Shown here: piece by piece, positions 53,852 to 62,163 of the stretch
Numbering within the stretch: position 1 is the stretch's first letter
How the letters are laid out: the number at the start of each line of letters is the position of its first letter
From: Chloroflexota bacterium
GTDB lineage: Bacteria; Chloroflexota; Limnocylindria; QHBO01
Assembly (NCBI GenBank): GCA_040902225.1
Contig: JBBDXT010000007.1
Coordinates: 565,088-629,087, forward strand
Reading direction: 5' to 3'
DNA length: 64,000 nt
Translations under genes and position numbers: made by a program
The notes under the pieces: generated by a model
Told to the model about the DNA's origin: nothing
What the model saw: only the letters and a program-made list of their open reading frames with translations
Databases searched by the model: none

Positions 53852-54700
53852 ATGCTCTCGGCGCCCACCGACTGGGTCGAGATGGTGGAGGTCAACCCTC
53901 CGCGGCTGCCGAGCATGACCCACCGCGACCTCCAGGGGCGCTGGCAGCGGGTGCTGATCACCGACAACCCCTTCAAGCAGGTCCGCGTTTCACCGTACGC
54001 ATTCGCCGCCCGCATCACCCATGACCTGCCTGAGGTCACACCCACGGTCGTGTGCTCAACGCGCGACCGGAACATCCTCGCCATCGAGAGCGAGGTCAGG
54101 GGTGCCCTCGGCAACGGGGTCGATTCGTTCCTGGTGGTGCAGGGGGACATGCTCCCGGAGGTTGAGCATTGGAGCAACAGCTACGAGATCGTCGAGCATC
54201 TCCGGGCGCTTGAGGAATCGGTGCTGCCGACGGCATTCGAGGTCGGCATGAGCACGAGGTCCCGGCATTGGATGTTCCGCCGGCGCATCGAGGTGGGTGG
54301 CCAGTTCTTCACCACCGGACCGGTCATGGATCCGGCGTCCGTGCGACCGACCGCTGAGCGCCTCCAGCTGAAAGACGGGGACCCGCCTGTCTACCTTGAG
54401 CTTACGCCCCCCTTCTCGCCCAGCTGGGTCAAGCGGCTGGAGACGGTCGGCGCGATTCCCATCAGCGCCGAGCTACGGGATCAGCTGGACGCCACTCCCG
54501 AGCCCGAGCGGCGCGCACTGGGGTGGAGGGTCGCGAAGTCAATCGCGCAGGAGGCACGAGCGAGCGGATTCGCGGGGATCGTCATCATGGGCCTGCGTTT
54601 CGAGACCGCCGTCGGAGAGGCCTTCGAGGTCTGGCACGACGACAGAGTCGAGGCGCTCGATCCTGGCGAGGTGCGCCGGGAGGCATCCGTCGAGCGTTGA
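53852..54700 (+). CDS. Methylenetetrahydrofolate reductase-like protein
   Basis: This 282-residue TIM-barrel protein lies 3 nt after metE. It has VEVNPPR at the N terminus, TPTVVCSTRDRNILAIESEVRGALGNGVDSFLVVQGD (the RDRN and xxGD folate/FAD region of MTHFR) and FFTTGPVMD, and near the end GFAGIVIMGLRF. It is divergent from textbook MetF, lacking a clear EFFPP start, but fold motifs and its place beside metE support reduction of methylene-THF to methyl-THF. Electron donor and flavin use are not readable. Confidence 0.75.
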   Translation: MLSAPTDWVEMVEVNPPRLPSMTHRDLQGRWQRVLITDNPFKQVRVSPYAFAARITHDLPEVTPTVVCSTRDRNILAIESEVRGALGNGVDSFLVVQGDMLPEVEHWSNSYEIVEHLRALEESVLPTAFEVGMSTRSRHWMFRRRIEVGGQFFTTGPVMDPASVRPTAERLQLKDGDPPVYLELTPPFSPSWVKRLETVGAIPISAELRDQLDATPEPERRALGWRVAKSIAQEARASGFAGIVIMGLRFETAVGEAFEVWHDDRVEALDPGEVRREASVER

Positions 54701-54710
54701 CGGAGGTTCC

Positions 54711-55481
54711 GTGAGAAACCAGGAGCAGTGGGCGCCCAGCAAGTTCGTGTACGAGAAGGGGAGGCTCATCGCCTCCCGGGATCGGCGAGAGCTCAGCTCG
54801 GCCTCACAGCTGATCGGCGACCTCGTGGCGGGCTGCTATGACGAGGCATTGAAGCTCTACGCTCGGGGAGCGCTGATCGACCTGGGCTGCGGAAAGGTGC
54901 CGTTGTACGAGGCCTATCGCGACCTGGTGACGACCAACACCTGCGTCGACTGGGCCCGGTCGCTGCACGAGAATGCGTTCCTCGACCTTGAGTGCGATCT
55001 GATGGAGCCGTTGCCATTCGAATCTGAAAGCTTCGACACCATCATCCTGTCGGACGTGCTCGAGCATGTCCCCGGCCCGGCGCATCTCTGGAGCGAGATG
55101 TCGAGGATCCTGGCCCCGAATGGCCACATCCTTCTGAACGTCCCATTTCTCTACTGGCTTCACGAGGAGCCGCACGACTACTACCGGTATACGGAGTTCG
55201 CCCTGCGCCGCTTCGCCAGCGACGCCGGCCTGGAGGTGGTCGTCCTGAAGCCCATCGGAGGGACACCTGAGCTGTTGGCCGATCTCGCGGCCAAGCACCT
55301 CGTACGCATGCCAATCATCGGACGTCTGGTGGCAGGCGCCATCCAGGGAGGGACCCTCGCGTTCGTGAGGACGAGGTTCGGGCGCAGGGCATCGCGGCGC
55401 TCGAGCGCCAAGTTTCCCCTCGGCTACTTCCTGGTCGCCGCGAAGCCTTCCTCGGCAACTCCAGCGCCGCTGGCCGGCTGA
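54711..55481 (+). CDS. Class I SAM-dependent methyltransferase
   Basis: The product is 256 residues from GTG 54711, which has GGAGG 4 nt upstream; a longer frame lies inside the previous gene. It has the SAM-binding ALIDLGCGKVPLYEAY, DLECDLMEPLPFESESFDTIILSDVLEHVPGPAHLWSEMSRILAPNGHILLNVPF and a C-terminal substrate part with HDYYRYTEFALRRFASDAGLEVV. The DxxEHVP-PxxLWxE layout matches Methyltransf_11 proteins common in polysaccharide and lipid tailoring. Its place in the methionine block may reflect SAM use, but the substrate is unknown. Confidence 0.83.
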   Translation: MRNQEQWAPSKFVYEKGRLIASRDRRELSSASQLIGDLVAGCYDEALKLYARGALIDLGCGKVPLYEAYRDLVTTNTCVDWARSLHENAFLDLECDLMEPLPFESESFDTIILSDVLEHVPGPAHLWSEMSRILAPNGHILLNVPFLYWLHEEPHDYYRYTEFALRRFASDAGLEVVVLKPIGGTPELLADLAAKHLVRMPIIGRLVAGAIQGGTLAFVRTRFGRRASRRSSAKFPLGYFLVAAKPSSATPAPLAG

Positions 55482-55483
55482 CC

Positions 55484-57088
55484 ATGTCCCGCATCCTGGT
55501 CGCCGAACCGGTCGCCCAGGCCGGGCTCGAGATCCTCGCCGCTGCCCACGAGACGTCGGTCCGCCTGAACCTGCCGCGCGCTGCTCTGCTGGAGGCGCTG
55601 GCCGAGGAGGGGGGCTGGGACGCACTGGTGGTGCGCTCGCAGACGCGGGTCGACGCCGAGCTGCTGGCCACGGCGGCTCCACGCCTGAGCGTGGTCGGCG
55701 TCGCCAGCGTGGGTACCGACCGCGTCGACGTGGCCGCCGCGACCCGGGGCGGGGTGATGGTCGTAAACGCGCCCACCGGGAACACCATCGCGGCGGCCGA
55801 GCACACGCTGGCGCTGATGCTGGCCCTGCTGCGCCAGATCCCCGGCGCCGACGCGTCGGTGCGCCGCGGGGAATGGGAGCGGGCACGCTTCATCGGCGCC
55901 GAGCTGAGGCATCGGACGCTCGGGATCATCGGCCTGGGGAAGATCGGCAAGGAGGTGGCGCGAAGAGCAGCCGCCTTCGAGATGCGGGTGCTGGCCCACG
56001 ATCCGTTCATGACCGCGGAGCAGGCCGACGAGAACGCCGCGAGGTTGGTCGGCCTGCCCGAGCTGCTGGTGCGGGCAGACGTGATCACCGTTCATGTCCC
56101 GCTGACCGCACAGACGCGCGGGCTCATCGGCGAGGCGCAGATCGGCGCCATGAAGCCTGGTGCGGTCCTCCTCAACGTGGCGCGCGGCGGCCTCGTCGAC
56201 GAATCGGCCCTGGCGCGGGCGCTGCGGGATGGACGGCTGGGCGGAGCGGCGATCGACGTCTTCTCGACTGAGCCGATGGCGGCCGACAATCCGCTCCGCG
56301 ATGCGCCAAACACGATCCTCACCCCGCACCTCGGGGCGTCGACCTCGGAGGCGCAGGGTCGGGTTGGCGTCGAGATGGCGGAGCAGCTGCTGCTGGCCCT
56401 GTCAGGCGTGACGCCGCCGTATGCGCTGAACGCTCCGTCGGTGGCTCGCGAAGTCGCGCCCCAGCTGCACCCGTACGTCGAACTCGGCCGGCGGCTGGCC
56501 ATCCTGGCGCGGCAGCTCGCCCCGGCCGGGTTCGACGCGGTGACGCTCACCTACGCCGGCGAGATATCCGCCTGGGACGGGGGTCCGATCCGGACCGCTG
56601 TGCTGGCGGGCCTGCTCGAGACCATCACCGATCAGCGCGTCAATGCGGTCAATGCCGATGTGGTGGCGCGGGAGCGTGGCCTGACCGTCTCCGAGCGGCG
56701 CAGCGATGAGGCCGAACGGTTCGCCTCGCTCGTCAGCCTCGAGGTGGGGGAAGGTGCCGCTCGCGTCGCGCTGGCGGGCTCCACGGCCCACGGCCGGCCG
56801 CACCTGGCTGGCCTGGATGGCTTCGCCATCGACGCCGAGCTGGCCGGAACGATCCTGGTCACCCGCCATCGCGACCAGCCTGGGATCGTGGGAGCGGTTG
56901 GCAGCGCGCTGGCCGCCGCAGGGGTCAACATCAGCTCGCTCGAGCTCTCGCGCCTCTCGGCCGCGGGCGAGGCGATGATGTTCGTGGCGGTCGACGAGCC
57001 CATCCCGGACGGCGTCCTGGACGGATTGCGCGCCGTTCCCGGGATGGTCGAAGCGCGGGTGGTGCAGCTGCCGTCGCCGTCCGTCTGA
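55484..57088 (+). CDS. serA: D-3-phosphoglycerate dehydrogenase (long form with ASB and ACT domains)
   Basis: This 534-residue protein is a long-type SerA. It has the NAD-binding LGIIGLGKIGKEVARRA ending in the Asp of AHDPFM, LLNVARGGLVDESALARALRDGRLGGAAIDVFSTEP with catalytic Arg/Glu, and TPHLGASTSEAQ with the His. An allosteric substrate-binding domain follows (about 320-450), then a C-terminal ACT domain (about 455-530, ILVTRHRDQPGIVGAVGSALAAAGVNISSLELSR) that normally binds serine for feedback inhibition. It makes 3-phosphohydroxypyruvate, the first step to serine, and closes the metE-metF-like-methyltransferase run. The gene ends 5 nt from the convergent merR stop. Confidence 0.95.
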   Translation: MSRILVAEPVAQAGLEILAAAHETSVRLNLPRAALLEALAEEGGWDALVVRSQTRVDAELLATAAPRLSVVGVASVGTDRVDVAAATRGGVMVVNAPTGNTIAAAEHTLALMLALLRQIPGADASVRRGEWERARFIGAELRHRTLGIIGLGKIGKEVARRAAAFEMRVLAHDPFMTAEQADENAARLVGLPELLVRADVITVHVPLTAQTRGLIGEAQIGAMKPGAVLLNVARGGLVDESALARALRDGRLGGAAIDVFSTEPMAADNPLRDAPNTILTPHLGASTSEAQGRVGVEMAEQLLLALSGVTPPYALNAPSVAREVAPQLHPYVELGRRLAILARQLAPAGFDAVTLTYAGEISAWDGGPIRTAVLAGLLETITDQRVNAVNADVVARERGLTVSERRSDEAERFASLVSLEVGEGAARVALAGSTAHGRPHLAGLDGFAIDAELAGTILVTRHRDQPGIVGAVGSALAAAGVNISSLELSRLSAAGEAMMFVAVDEPIPDGVLDGLRAVPGMVEARVVQLPSPSV

Positions 57089-57093
57089 CTGCG

Positions 57094-57555
57094 TCAGGCC
57101 TCAGATACGACGCAGCACCGGCAGGTGCCTTCAACGGCATCGAAGACCGCGGCCGCGGCGGAGCAGCACGGCGCCGATGGGCCGATCACCGTCAGCTCAT
57201 TTCCGCTGGCGAGGTGGCCCTGCAACTCGGCCAGGCGCTCGTCCAGTCGACGGAGCTCATCGATTCGGGCGCGGACATCGGATCGGCGCGCCGTGATCAA
57301 CGCCGGGAGGTTCGACGAGGTAGCCTCGCAATGCCCAGCGTGGCACCACGACGCGAGCTGCGCAGCCTCCTCGAGCGGCAGGTCGATGCGCCGGAGGTTG
57401 AGGAGCAGGCGCAGGTGCTCCACGTCCTCGGCCCGGTAGGTGCGGTACCCATTGTCAGCCCGTTCCGGCCGTGGCAGCCACCCCTCGCGCTCGTAGAAGC
57501 GCAGCGTATCGGTGCGCACCCCCAGCTCCCGTGCGAGCTCACCGATCCGCATCAT
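57094..57555 (-). CDS. MerR-family transcriptional regulator, Cys-rich (metal- or thiol-sensing type)
   Basis: This 153-residue protein has the MerR HTH (RIGELARELGVRTDTLRFYEREGWLPRPERADNGYRTYRAEDVEHLRLL), an antiparallel coiled-coil helix and an unusually Cys-rich sensor: Cys71-His72 and His75-Cys76 in SWCHAGHCE, Cys130-Cys131, and Cys145, 147 and 148 near the end. These could bind a metal ion; the C-terminal vicinal pairs recall metal-sensing MerR proteins. It is the second gene after a promoter carrying a perfect MerR dyad (58709-58739), so autoregulation is likely. The start overlaps the end of the DUF2652 gene by 17 bp; ATG 57552 is an equally good start. Confidence 0.88.
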   Translation of the reverse strand: MMRIGELARELGVRTDTLRFYEREGWLPRPERADNGYRTYRAEDVEHLRLLLNLRRIDLPLEEAAQLASWCHAGHCEATSSNLPALITARRSDVRARIDELRRLDERLAELQGHLASGNELTVIGPSAPCCSAAAAVFDAVEGTCRCCVVSEA

Positions 57556-58585
57556 TCACCTCCAGTGCATCCGCCAAGCGGTCCAGATTCGAGCGCTGCC
57601 CGGCCGCCAGCGCGGCTGCGGACGCGGGGCCGTACCAACGACCCAGAAGTCGCGTCGCGTCCTCTTCGCGGGTGAGCTCGTAGCGGACCGCCAGGCGCCC
57701 GACGCCGGGCACACTCGCCCGGCGCACGAAGGCCTCGAACGGCCGCCACTCGAGAATCTCCTCGACCGACGCCAATCGGTCCGCGACGCAGGCATTCATG
57801 GTGCCGACCCCACGCCGGCCGGCCACGGTGGCCTCCTCGACTCGCTCGATCCCCTCCCACCCCGGGCGAAGTCGCGGCGAGGTGAGCTGTTCCCATACCG
57901 CCATGGGCATCGCGTCGAGGCGGAGCTCGGCCTCTGCCAATGCGGCGCGCCGTGGTGGCGCCCACGGACGCCCCTGCGTGGCCGTGCGGTGATCCAGGTC
58001 GAGCAGGTGCACCGGCACCTCCCCGAGATGCTCAAACTGCTCGGTAGCGGAGACCAGGCCCAGGGCTTCAGCGTCCAGCCCCAGCGCCTCAACTAGGGCG
58101 CCGGTCAGCAGGGCATAGCGGGCGAAGCCCGCCGCGCCCGGCGACGCAGCCTTCAGGAGGCGATGGGCGATGATCGCATCGGTGCCGGCCAACTCCTCGC
58201 GCCCGGCGACGCGGTGCCTCACAACGCTCCCGGCGTGCACCGCGAACTTGAGATCGAGGTCGGGTACCCGACTGCAGGAATCGCAATCGCAGGTGGTCGC
58301 TCCGGTTACGCTCTGCATCCGCCGACGGAAGGCGTCGTAGGCCGCGTCGATGGCGTCGAGCAGCATCGGCCCATCCAGGCGGTCGAGGGGTGCGACGAGG
58401 AAGGCCGCGTCCCCCTCCAGCTTGGCAAGCCGGAAGGTGGGGCGCAGCTGTCGCACCACGGTCTCGACCAGGTCCCCGGCAAGCGCCGCCGCGTGGTCGG
58501 GTTCCGAGTTGGCGAGGTAGGCGGTGTATCCGGAGAGGTCGGCGAGCAGGAGGCAGACCCGCTCCAGGGAGGTGCCGGTCGTCAT
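57539..58585 (-). CDS. DUF2652 (cyclase-like) plus SRPBCC-domain protein
   Basis: The product is 348 residues from ATG 58585 (an in-frame ATG at 58606 is possible). The N-terminal half is a DUF2652 domain, related to class III nucleotidyl cyclase folds (CLLLADLSGYTAYLANSEPDHAAALAGDLVETVV, LAKLEGDAAFLVAP), with a CDCDSC cluster near residue 98. The C-terminal half is an SRPBCC/polyketide cyclase-like domain (MAVWEQLTSPRLRPGWEGIERVEEATVAGRRGVGTMNACV). The role is unknown. It is transcribed with the merR gene from the MerR-type promoter, and the Cys cluster plus Cys-rich regulator suggest a link to metal or thiol stress; that is inference. Confidence 0.75.
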   Translation of the reverse strand: MTTGTSLERVCLLLADLSGYTAYLANSEPDHAAALAGDLVETVVRQLRPTFRLAKLEGDAAFLVAPLDRLDGPMLLDAIDAAYDAFRRRMQSVTGATTCDCDSCSRVPDLDLKFAVHAGSVVRHRVAGREELAGTDAIIAHRLLKAASPGAAGFARYALLTGALVEALGLDAEALGLVSATEQFEHLGEVPVHLLDLDHRTATQGRPWAPPRRAALAEAELRLDAMPMAVWEQLTSPRLRPGWEGIERVEEATVAGRRGVGTMNACVADRLASVEEILEWRPFEAFVRRASVPGVGRLAVRYELTREEDATRLLGRWYGPASAAALAAGQRSNLDRLADALEVNDADR

Positions 58586-58708
58586 GGCACGTGCAGCCTG
58601 AACCATGGATTTACTCGAAGGTCGGGTCTCACCTCATGCATAAGGGATCATGTTGTTCTCCGTTCCTCATCGCTGCCCAACTCCAGGTCGAGCACCTGGC
58701 TGACCCGA

Positions 58709-58739
58709 ACCTTAGACCTTGGAGTAACTCCAATGTCAA
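58709..58739 (-). promoter_or_regulatory. MerR-type promoter with perfect operator dyad in a 19-bp spacer
   Basis: Reading the minus strand: -35 TTGACA (58739-58734), a 19-bp spacer, then -10 TAAGGT (58714-58709). The spacer contains the perfect 7-1-7 dyad TTGGAGT-T-ACTCCAA (58719-58733 in plus coordinates). A 19-bp spacer with a centred dyad is the hallmark of promoters that MerR proteins activate by twisting the DNA. It drives the DUF2652-merR pair. The -35 overlaps the stop codon of the upstream XRE gene. Confidence 0.88.
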
Positions 58740-59308
58740 GCGGGAATCTTGCGGCGCACCCTCCGGCGCCCCGCCAGCCAGGAGCGCCGGCCGGACGCAG
58801 CCGCTGGAACCGTCATCACCCGAGATGAGTTCCAACCATTGCGCCGGCCGACCCCGGGTGCCAGCCGAGCCTTCGCATTGAGGTTGCCGAACAGCTCCTG
58901 CAGGTCGGCAAGCTCGGTCTTCACCTCGACGACTGCCAAGACGCGGCTCGCCTGGTCAAACGCGAGCAGGTCGATCCGCCCGCGCTCGCCGTACTCGCTG
59001 TAGCTCGACTCGGCCTCCACCTGCCAACCAGCCTCGGCCAGCGAAGCGGCCATGGTCTCGACGATCGCCGCGTGCTCCTCGTCCAGCAAGCGCGCCACGT
59101 CAGCGCCTCGTCCCGCAACGCGCCACTCGACCCGAATGTCCAGGACAGCGGCATGCGCACGAACGACGGATACCGACGTGATCGAGCCCAGCTCAGTGCG
59201 GCCGATCGTCGCCGGCGAGAGGCCGGTCCGATCAGCCACGTCCCGAAGGCGCCAGCCACGACGGATGCGCAACATGCGGAGGAGTCGTCCAACCTCGAGA
59301 TCACGCAC
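58736..59308 (-). CDS. XRE-type HTH protein with PD-(D/E)XK-like domain
   Basis: The product is 190 residues from GTG 59308. The first 60 residues are an XRE/Cro HTH (LEVGRLLRMLRIRRGWRLRDVADRTGLSPATIGRTELG). The second part, DEEHAAIVETMAASLAEAGWQVEAESSYSEYGERGRIDLLAFDQASRVLAVVEVKTE, has Asp113 and Glu128-x-Lys130 in the arrangement of PD-(D/E)XK nuclease folds. The last 30 residues are Arg-rich and unlike the helical tail I would expect, so a late frameshift is possible. It could be a DNA-binding regulator with an inactive nuclease-like ligand domain, or an orphan defence-type protein; neither is shown. Confidence 0.65.
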   Translation of the reverse strand: MRDLEVGRLLRMLRIRRGWRLRDVADRTGLSPATIGRTELGSITSVSVVRAHAAVLDIRVEWRVAGRGADVARLLDEEHAAIVETMAASLAEAGWQVEAESSYSEYGERGRIDLLAFDQASRVLAVVEVKTELADLQELFGNLNAKARLAPGVGRRNGWNSSRVMTVPAAASGRRSWLAGRRRVRRKIPA

Positions 59309-59529
59309 GGAATGCGATGGTGCTCAGCCGTCCTTACTGGGCGATGACCGGGGGCTTATTTCTCGCGGACGGGGTGTTCTGACCGAAAGGCCCGTCGCCG
59401 GCGACCTATCTCCCGCTCGGTGCGAAGTATCAGTTCGTGGATGGCCTTCGCAGTGCGTACTGGAAAGTTCTTCCCCAAGGCAGAGAATTAGCTCTCGACG
59501 AGCGCGAACGCCGTCGCGGGGCATCGGCT

Positions 59530-59535
59530 TATCAT
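59530..59535 (+). promoter_or_regulatory. -10 hexamer TATCAT for the MBL-fold gene, leaderless arrangement
   Basis: TATCAT ends 7 nt before GTG 59543. The remaining 230 bp between the divergent XRE and MBL genes hold no supported gene. Confidence 0.45.
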
Positions 59536-59542
59536 CCGCGGC

Positions 59543-60496
59543 GTGAGCCGCAGGCCCTTCGCATCATCGGCCGACCTGGCCGAGAAGAAAGCCACCCTGG
59601 AGGAGCTTGCGCCGGGCGTCTACGCCTACACCGCGCAGGGTGACCCGAACGTCGGATGCATCGTCGGGACCGATGCGGTGCTGGCCATCGAGGCGCGTGC
59701 CACGCCGGTCATGGCCCAGCGCTGGATCGACGTCATCCGTACCCTCACCGACCTCCCGTTCGGCGACCTGGTGCTGACGCACTACCACGCGGTCCGCGTG
59801 CTGGGGGCGGCTGCCTTCGGCGCGCGACGCGTCGTGGCCCACGCCAACACGGCCGCCTGGATCGACGAGCGCGGCCTGCAGGACTGGGCCAGCGAGGCGG
59901 GCCGCATGCCGCGCCTCTTCGAAGGCGCCGAGACGATTCCCGGCCTGACGCGGCCCACGCACACCTTCGACGACCGCCTGGAGATCGACCTGGGCAACCG
60001 CATGGTGGAGCTGCGCCACCTCGGTCGCGGCCATACCGCCGGCGACATCGTGGTCTGGCTCCCCGACGAGCGGATCTGCTTCGGCGGGGACCTGGTCGAG
60101 GCGCAGGCCGCCCCGTACATGGGCGACGCGCACATCGGCGACTGGCGCGGCGGAACGCTGGAGGCGGTCGCGGCGCTCGGTGCCCGACAGCTGGTCGGCG
60201 GCCGTGGGCCGGTGGTGCGGGATGGCGCGGTGGCGCAGGCGATCGACGACACGCGCGCGTTCCTCTCGGCCGTGCTCGACGGTACCCGGGCCGTCAAGGA
60301 TGGCGGCGGGACGCCGGCCGAGGCGTATCGGTCCACGCGCGCAGCGCTCGAGCCAAGGTACGGCAGCTTCCCGATCTTCGAGCACACCATGCCGTTCAAC
60401 GTGCAACGCGCGTGGGATGAGCTCGAGGGCATCGATCACCCCCGCATCTGGACGGTCGAGCGCGACCGCGAAGTGTGGAACGCGCTGACCGGCTGA
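59543..60496 (+). CDS. MBL-fold hydrolase-like protein with altered metal-binding motif
   Basis: This 317-residue protein has the metallo-beta-lactamase fold: GVYAYTAQGDPNVGCIVGTDAVLAIEARATP, then LTHYHAVRVLGAAAFGA where HxHxDH is expected, RHLGRGHTAGDIVVWLPDERICFGGDLVEAQAAPYMG. The first motif is His80-x-His82-Ala-Val84-Arg85, so the Asp and third His are missing while the later GHT His and GGD Asp remain. I recall the same HYHAVRVLGA variant in MBL proteins encoded beside FAD monooxygenases, as here, so it may define a subfamily. It overlaps the next gene by one base (TGATG). Confidence 0.8.
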   Translation: MSRRPFASSADLAEKKATLEELAPGVYAYTAQGDPNVGCIVGTDAVLAIEARATPVMAQRWIDVIRTLTDLPFGDLVLTHYHAVRVLGAAAFGARRVVAHANTAAWIDERGLQDWASEAGRMPRLFEGAETIPGLTRPTHTFDDRLEIDLGNRMVELRHLGRGHTAGDIVVWLPDERICFGGDLVEAQAAPYMGDAHIGDWRGGTLEAVAALGARQLVGGRGPVVRDGAVAQAIDDTRAFLSAVLDGTRAVKDGGGTPAEAYRSTRAALEPRYGSFPIFEHTMPFNVQRAWDELEGIDHPRIWTVERDREVWNALTG

Positions 60497-62163
60497 TGGC
60501 GCGATCCGACCCAGGGCAACACCTCGACGCCCAGGTCGCCGTCGTCGGCGCAGGCCCGGTTGGCATGACCCTCGCCGGTCGACTCGCACAGATGGGCGTA
60601 AGGGTCATCCTGCTCGAGCAGCACCCACGCCTCACCGGCGAGGGGAGCAAGGCGCTATGCATGCAGCGCGAGACGCTCGAGATCTGGGCGCGGCTGGGGA
60701 TCGGCGAGCAGGTCGCCAGCCGGGGGGTGCAGTGGAATCTCGGACGCACCTATTTCCGCGGCCGCGAGCTCTTCCAGGTTCGACTCCCCAGCTCGAATCG
60801 AGATCACTTCCCGCCGTTCGTGAACATCAACCAGACCGAGGTCGAGCAGATGCTGCTGGCCTGCATCACCGAGCTCTCCGAGGTCGACCTGCGCTGGAGC
60901 CATCGCCTGGCCGGCATCGCGCAGGACGCGGATGGGGTCACGGTCCGCTGCGAGACCCCTGACGGTGAGACCACGCTGCGGGTCGCCTACCTGGTCGGCA
61001 CGGACGGGGCTCACTCCGCCGTGCGTCATTCCACCGGGATGAGCTTCCCCGGCCATTCGTTTCCGGACCTGTTCCTGATCTGCGACATTCGGGCGCGGCT
61101 GCCATTCCCGCGCGAGCGGCGCTTCTTCTTCGACCCACCCTGGAACCCGGGACGCCAGGTGCTGATCCATCCGCAACCGGACGACACGTGGCGCATCGAC
61201 TGGCAGGTCGCGCCTGGAACCGATGTCGAGGCCGAGCGCACCAGTGGCGGGCTCGACCGCCGCGTGCGAGCGGTGATCGGTCCCACCACCGACTACCAGC
61301 TGCTGTGGCTCACGCCGTATCGGTTTCACCAGCGCCTGGTCGAGCGCTTCCGCATTGGGCGAGTGATCCTGGCCGGCGACGCGGCGCACGTGGTCAGCCC
61401 GTTTGGCGCCCGGGGCCTGAACTCAGGGGTGGCCGATGCCGAGAACCTGGCGTGGAAGCTGAGCGCGGTCCTCGCCGGGCACGCCTCGGACGAGCTGCTG
61501 GAGAGCTACGACGCCGAGCGGCGAGCGGCGGCGCTCGAGAACCTGGCGGTCACCGACGCCAGCATGCGGTTCATGGTCCCACGCGGGCGACTGCGGCGCT
61601 GGCTGCGCAACGCGATCCTGCGTGGCAGCCTGCGGATGCCGCGCCTGCGACGGCTGGTCAACTCCGGCCGCCTGGCTCAGCCCTTCACCTACTCGGATTC
61701 ACCGATCGTTGTGGCCGACGTGCGCGACGCACGCACCCCGGCCATCGGCGGCGTCGCACCGGATGCCCCATGCCGGTCTCTCGACACGACGAGTGTGAAG
61801 CGGCTGCGCGAGCTGTTCGGTGGCGGATTCGTGGCCCTGCTGGTCGGCGATGCGCCGCGCGAGGCAGCCGCGGCTGCGATCCGTGCCTCCCGGCTGGCGT
61901 GGCCCGCCCCATGCCACGTCGTCGCGATCGGCCCGGATGGATCGCTCGCCGGGGTGACCGTCATCGACGACGAGGAGGGGGAGGTCCGTCGAGCGTACGG
62001 CGTGGCGGGGTCATCGGCCTACCTGGTCCGACCCGATGGACACCTGGCGGCCTGGATTCCGCTGAAGCGAGCCGAAGCGGTGGACGCGCTGCCCGGACTC
62101 CAGGCGATCGCCATCGGGGTTAGGCGTCCGAAGCCGCGCCGATCGCGGATAGGGTGTGGATAA
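60496..62163 (+). CDS. FAD-dependent aromatic-ring monooxygenase (MhpA/PheA-like)
   Basis: The product is 555 residues from ATG 60496. It has the FAD dinucleotide site VAVVGAGPVGMTLAGRLAQMGVRVILLEQ, the DG motif VGTDGAHSAVR, and the second FAD motif RVILAGDAAHVVSPFGARGLNSGVADAENLAWKLSAVLAGHA, then a thioredoxin-like C-terminal domain typical of the 3-(3-hydroxyphenyl)propionate and phenol hydroxylase group. It should hydroxylate an aromatic or polyketide-like substrate with NAD(P)H and O2. The coupled MBL-fold gene may encode an enzyme acting on the same substrate. The TAA stop lies inside a perfect DnaA box. Confidence 0.88.
   Translation: MARSDPGQHLDAQVAVVGAGPVGMTLAGRLAQMGVRVILLEQHPRLTGEGSKALCMQRETLEIWARLGIGEQVASRGVQWNLGRTYFRGRELFQVRLPSSNRDHFPPFVNINQTEVEQMLLACITELSEVDLRWSHRLAGIAQDADGVTVRCETPDGETTLRVAYLVGTDGAHSAVRHSTGMSFPGHSFPDLFLICDIRARLPFPRERRFFFDPPWNPGRQVLIHPQPDDTWRIDWQVAPGTDVEAERTSGGLDRRVRAVIGPTTDYQLLWLTPYRFHQRLVERFRIGRVILAGDAAHVVSPFGARGLNSGVADAENLAWKLSAVLAGHASDELLESYDAERRAAALENLAVTDASMRFMVPRGRLRRWLRNAILRGSLRMPRLRRLVNSGRLAQPFTYSDSPIVVADVRDARTPAIGGVAPDAPCRSLDTTSVKRLRELFGGGFVALLVGDAPREAAAAAIRASRLAWPAPCHVVAIGPDGSLAGVTVIDDEEGEVRRAYGVAGSSAYLVRPDGHLAAWIPLKRAEAVDALPGLQAIAIGVRRPKPRRSRIGCG
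62155..62163 (-). promoter_or_regulatory. Perfect DnaA box 1 (TTATCCACA on the minus strand)
   Basis: TGTGGATAA on the plus strand is the exact reverse complement of the consensus DnaA 9-mer. It overlaps the stop codon of the monooxygenase gene. Confidence 0.65.

Noticed and set aside
52205..53923. 572-codon minus-strand open frame opposite metE
   Set aside because: A mirror of metE codon structure; metE has all catalytic residues.
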